Source of the DNA: Palaemon carinicauda
Taxonomy: Eukaryota; Arthropoda; Malacostraca; Decapoda; Palaemonidae
Direction of reading: 5' to 3'
Assembly (NCBI RefSeq): GCF_036898095.1
Contig: NC_090768.1
Coordinates: 48,663,092-48,727,091, forward strand
DNA: 64,000 nucleotides
Shown: piece by piece, positions 62,171 through 64,000 of the stretch
Position numbering within the stretch: the stretch's first letter is position 1
Layout: each line of letters starts with the position of its first letter
Notes under the pieces: model-generated
Database searches by the model: none
What the model was told of the DNA's origin: nothing
The model's input: only the letters and a program-made list of their open reading frames with translations
Made by a program: the position numbers and the translations under genes

Positions 62171-64000
62171 TGAGTGTCACCAAAGACCTGCAGCACTTCT
62201 ATGAGTGTCACCAAAGACCTACAGCACTTCTATGAGTGTCACCAAAGACCTGCAGCACTTCTATGAGTGTCACCAAAGACCTGCAGCACTTCCATGAGTG
62301 TCACCAAAGACCTGCAGCACTTCCATGAGTATCACTGAAGACTTGCAGCACTTCCATGAGTGTCACTGAAGACTTGCAGCACTTCCATGAGTGTCACTGA
62401 AGACCTGCAGCACTTCTATGAGTGTCACCAAAGACCTGCAGCACTTCTATGAGTGTCACCAAAGACCTGCAGCACTTCCATGAGTATCACTGAAGACTTG
62501 CAGCACTTCCATGAGTGTCACCAAAGACCTGCAGCACTTCCATGAGTGTCACCAAAGACCTGCAGCACTTCCATGAGTGTCACCAAAGACCTGCAGCACT
62601 TCTATGAGTGTCGCCAAAGACCTGCAGCACTTCTATGAGTGTTGCCAAAGACCTGCAGCACTTCCATGAGTGTCACCAAAGACCTGCAGCACTTCTATGA
62701 GTGTTGCCAAAGACCTGCAGCACTTCCATGAGTGTTGCCAAAGACCTGCAGCACTTCTATGAGTGTCATCAAAGACCTGCAGCACTTCTATGAGTGTTGC
62801 CAAAGACCTGCAGCACTTCCATGAGTGTTGCCAAAGACCTGCAGCACTTCTATGAGTGTCACCAAAGCCTTGCAGCACTTCCATGAGTGTCACCAAAGAC
62901 CTGCAGCACTTCCATGAGTATCACTGAATACTTGCAGCACTTCCATTTGTGTCACTGAAGACCTGCAGCACTTCCATGAGTGTCACCAAAGACCTGCAGC
63001 ACTTCCATGAGTGTCACCAAAGACCTGCAGCACTTCCATGAGTGTCACTGAAGACCTGCAGCACTTCAATGAGTGTTGCCAAAGACCTGCGGCACTTCCA
63101 TGAGTGTTGCCAAAGACCTGCAACACTTCTATGAGAGACAAGAAAGACCTTCAGCACTTCTACAAGTGTCACGGAAGACCTGCAGCACTTCCATGACTGT
63201 TGCCAAAGACCTGCAGCACTTCTATGAATGTCACTGAAGACTTGCAGCACTTCTACGAGTGTCACCAAAGACCTGCAGCACTTCAATGAGTGTTGCCAAA
63301 GACCTGTAGTACTTCCATGAGTGTTACCAAAGACTTGCAGTACTTCTATGAGTGTCACCGAAGACCTGCAGCACTTCCATGAGTGTCACCGAAGACCTGC
63401 AGCACTTCCATGAGTGTTTCCGTAGACCTGCAACACTTCCATGAGTGTTGCCAAAAACCCACAGCACTTCTATGAGTGTCCCCAAAGACACGCAGCACTT
63501 CCATGAGTGTCGCCAAAGACCTGCAGCACTTCTATGAGTGTCACCAAAGACCTGCAGCACTTCCATGAGTGTCGCCAAAGACCTGCAGCACTTCTATGTG
63601 TCACCAAAGACCTGCAGCACTTCCATGAGTGTCACTGAAGACTTGCAGTACTTCAATGAGTGTTTCCTTAGACCTGCAACACTTCCATAAGTGTTGCCAA
63701 AGACTTGCAGTACTTCTATGAGTGTCACCGAAGACCTGCAGCACTTCCATGAGTGTTTCCATAGACCTGCAACACTTCCATGAGTGTTGCCAAAAACCCA
63801 CAGCACTTCTATGAGTGTCCCCAAAGACACGCAGCACTTCCATGAGTGTCGCCAAAGACCTGCAGCACTTCCATGAGTGTTGCCAAAGACCTGCAGCACT
63901 TCCATGATGGTTGCCAAAGACTTGCAGCACTTCTATGAGTGTCACTGAAGACCTGCAGCACTTCAATGAGTGTTGCCAAAGACCTGCAGCACTTCTATGA
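62116..64000. repeat. 31-bp minisatellite, about 60 units, continuing past the window
   Basis: The unit is ACCTGCAGCACTTCTATGAG plus TGTCACCAAAG (31 bp), with variants CCATG for CTATG, GTTGCC or GTCACTG for GTCACC, and a PstI-type CTGCAG in most units. A block around 63361-63490 (marked by CCAAAAACCCACAGCAC and GTCCCCAAAGACACGCAGC) recurs at 63720-63870, 339 bp later. That equals 11 units less 2 bp, lost at CTATGTGTCACC (63594-63605), so there is a higher-order repeat. Minus-strand frames of up to 121 codons across it are by-products. Confidence 0.97.

Noticed and set aside
62633..63966. Long minus-strand open frames of 84-121 codons with a 31-residue period
   Set aside because: A 31-bp repeat cycles through all three frames, and the frames are open only where variant units happen to remove TGA and TAG. 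They overlap one another and lack starts or splice signals.
62116..64000. CRISPR-like array
   Set aside because: Units are contiguous 31-bp tandem repeats without unique spacers, in a eukaryotic sequence.

Overview
This is eukaryotic, AT-rich, intron- and repeat-dominated DNA from an arthropod, most likely a decapod crustacean. The reasons are very long (CT)n, (AC)n and (AT)n microsatellites, several dispersed-repeat families that I recall as common in shrimp and prawn genomes (recalled, not searched), invertebrate-type LINE and DIRS-like retroelements, and canonical GT-AG splice signals. No bacterial operons, rRNA or convincing tRNA genes are visible.

One host gene can be supported: the 3' part of a plus-strand gene for an RGG/GY-rich RNA-binding protein of hnRNP type. 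An internal exon lies at 8049-8131. The terminal coding exon is at 60539-60760, followed by a 3'UTR with an AATAAA at 61662. Both splice junctions are phase 0, so the two exons join in frame across about 52.4 kb. A 66-bp candidate cassette exon at 47423-47488 is also phase 0 at both ends and is enclosed by a 12-bp inverted repeat that covers its 5' splice site. Weaker candidate exons are at 49079-49141 and 60272. The 5' part of the gene lies outside the window or was not recognised. The paralogue (hnRNP Q/R or hnRNP U-like) cannot be fixed from these low-complexity ends.

The giant intron and its flanks are layered with mobile DNA. One non-LTR family has copies at 3.7-4.6 kb (-), 22.6-23.1 kb (-), 30.4-32.25 kb (+) and 53.1-54.1 kb (+). 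Its 3' tail is shared by a SINE-like family (20.8-21.4, 37.6-38.3, 38.7, 51.7 and 53.7 kb and fragments). RTE-like LINE remnants are at 4.84-5.2 kb (+) and 39.2-40.9 kb (-). DIRS-like RT/RNase H remnants are at 28.3-29.6 kb (-) and 36.9-38.7 kb (+). Three families of TTAA-bounded elements with piggyBac-like termini are present: a 310-bp family with three copies, one 1.31-kb element and one 660-bp element. A second SINE-like family is at 14.1, 16.8 and 52.1 kb. A decayed MADF-domain gene is at 2.76 kb.

Structural curiosities are two adjacent (AT)n-centred palindromes at 5.96-6.87 kb, a nearly identical 659-bp duplication rich in TCAAGGTCA motifs at 34.5-35.95 kb, five 122-bp tandem units at 11.2-11.8 kb, and a 31-bp minisatellite with an 11-unit higher-order period from 62.1 kb to the window end. 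Nested insertions (SINE in DIRS, SINE in LINE tail, TTAA element in RTE-like LINE, TTAA element in tandem array) give a relative order of activity.
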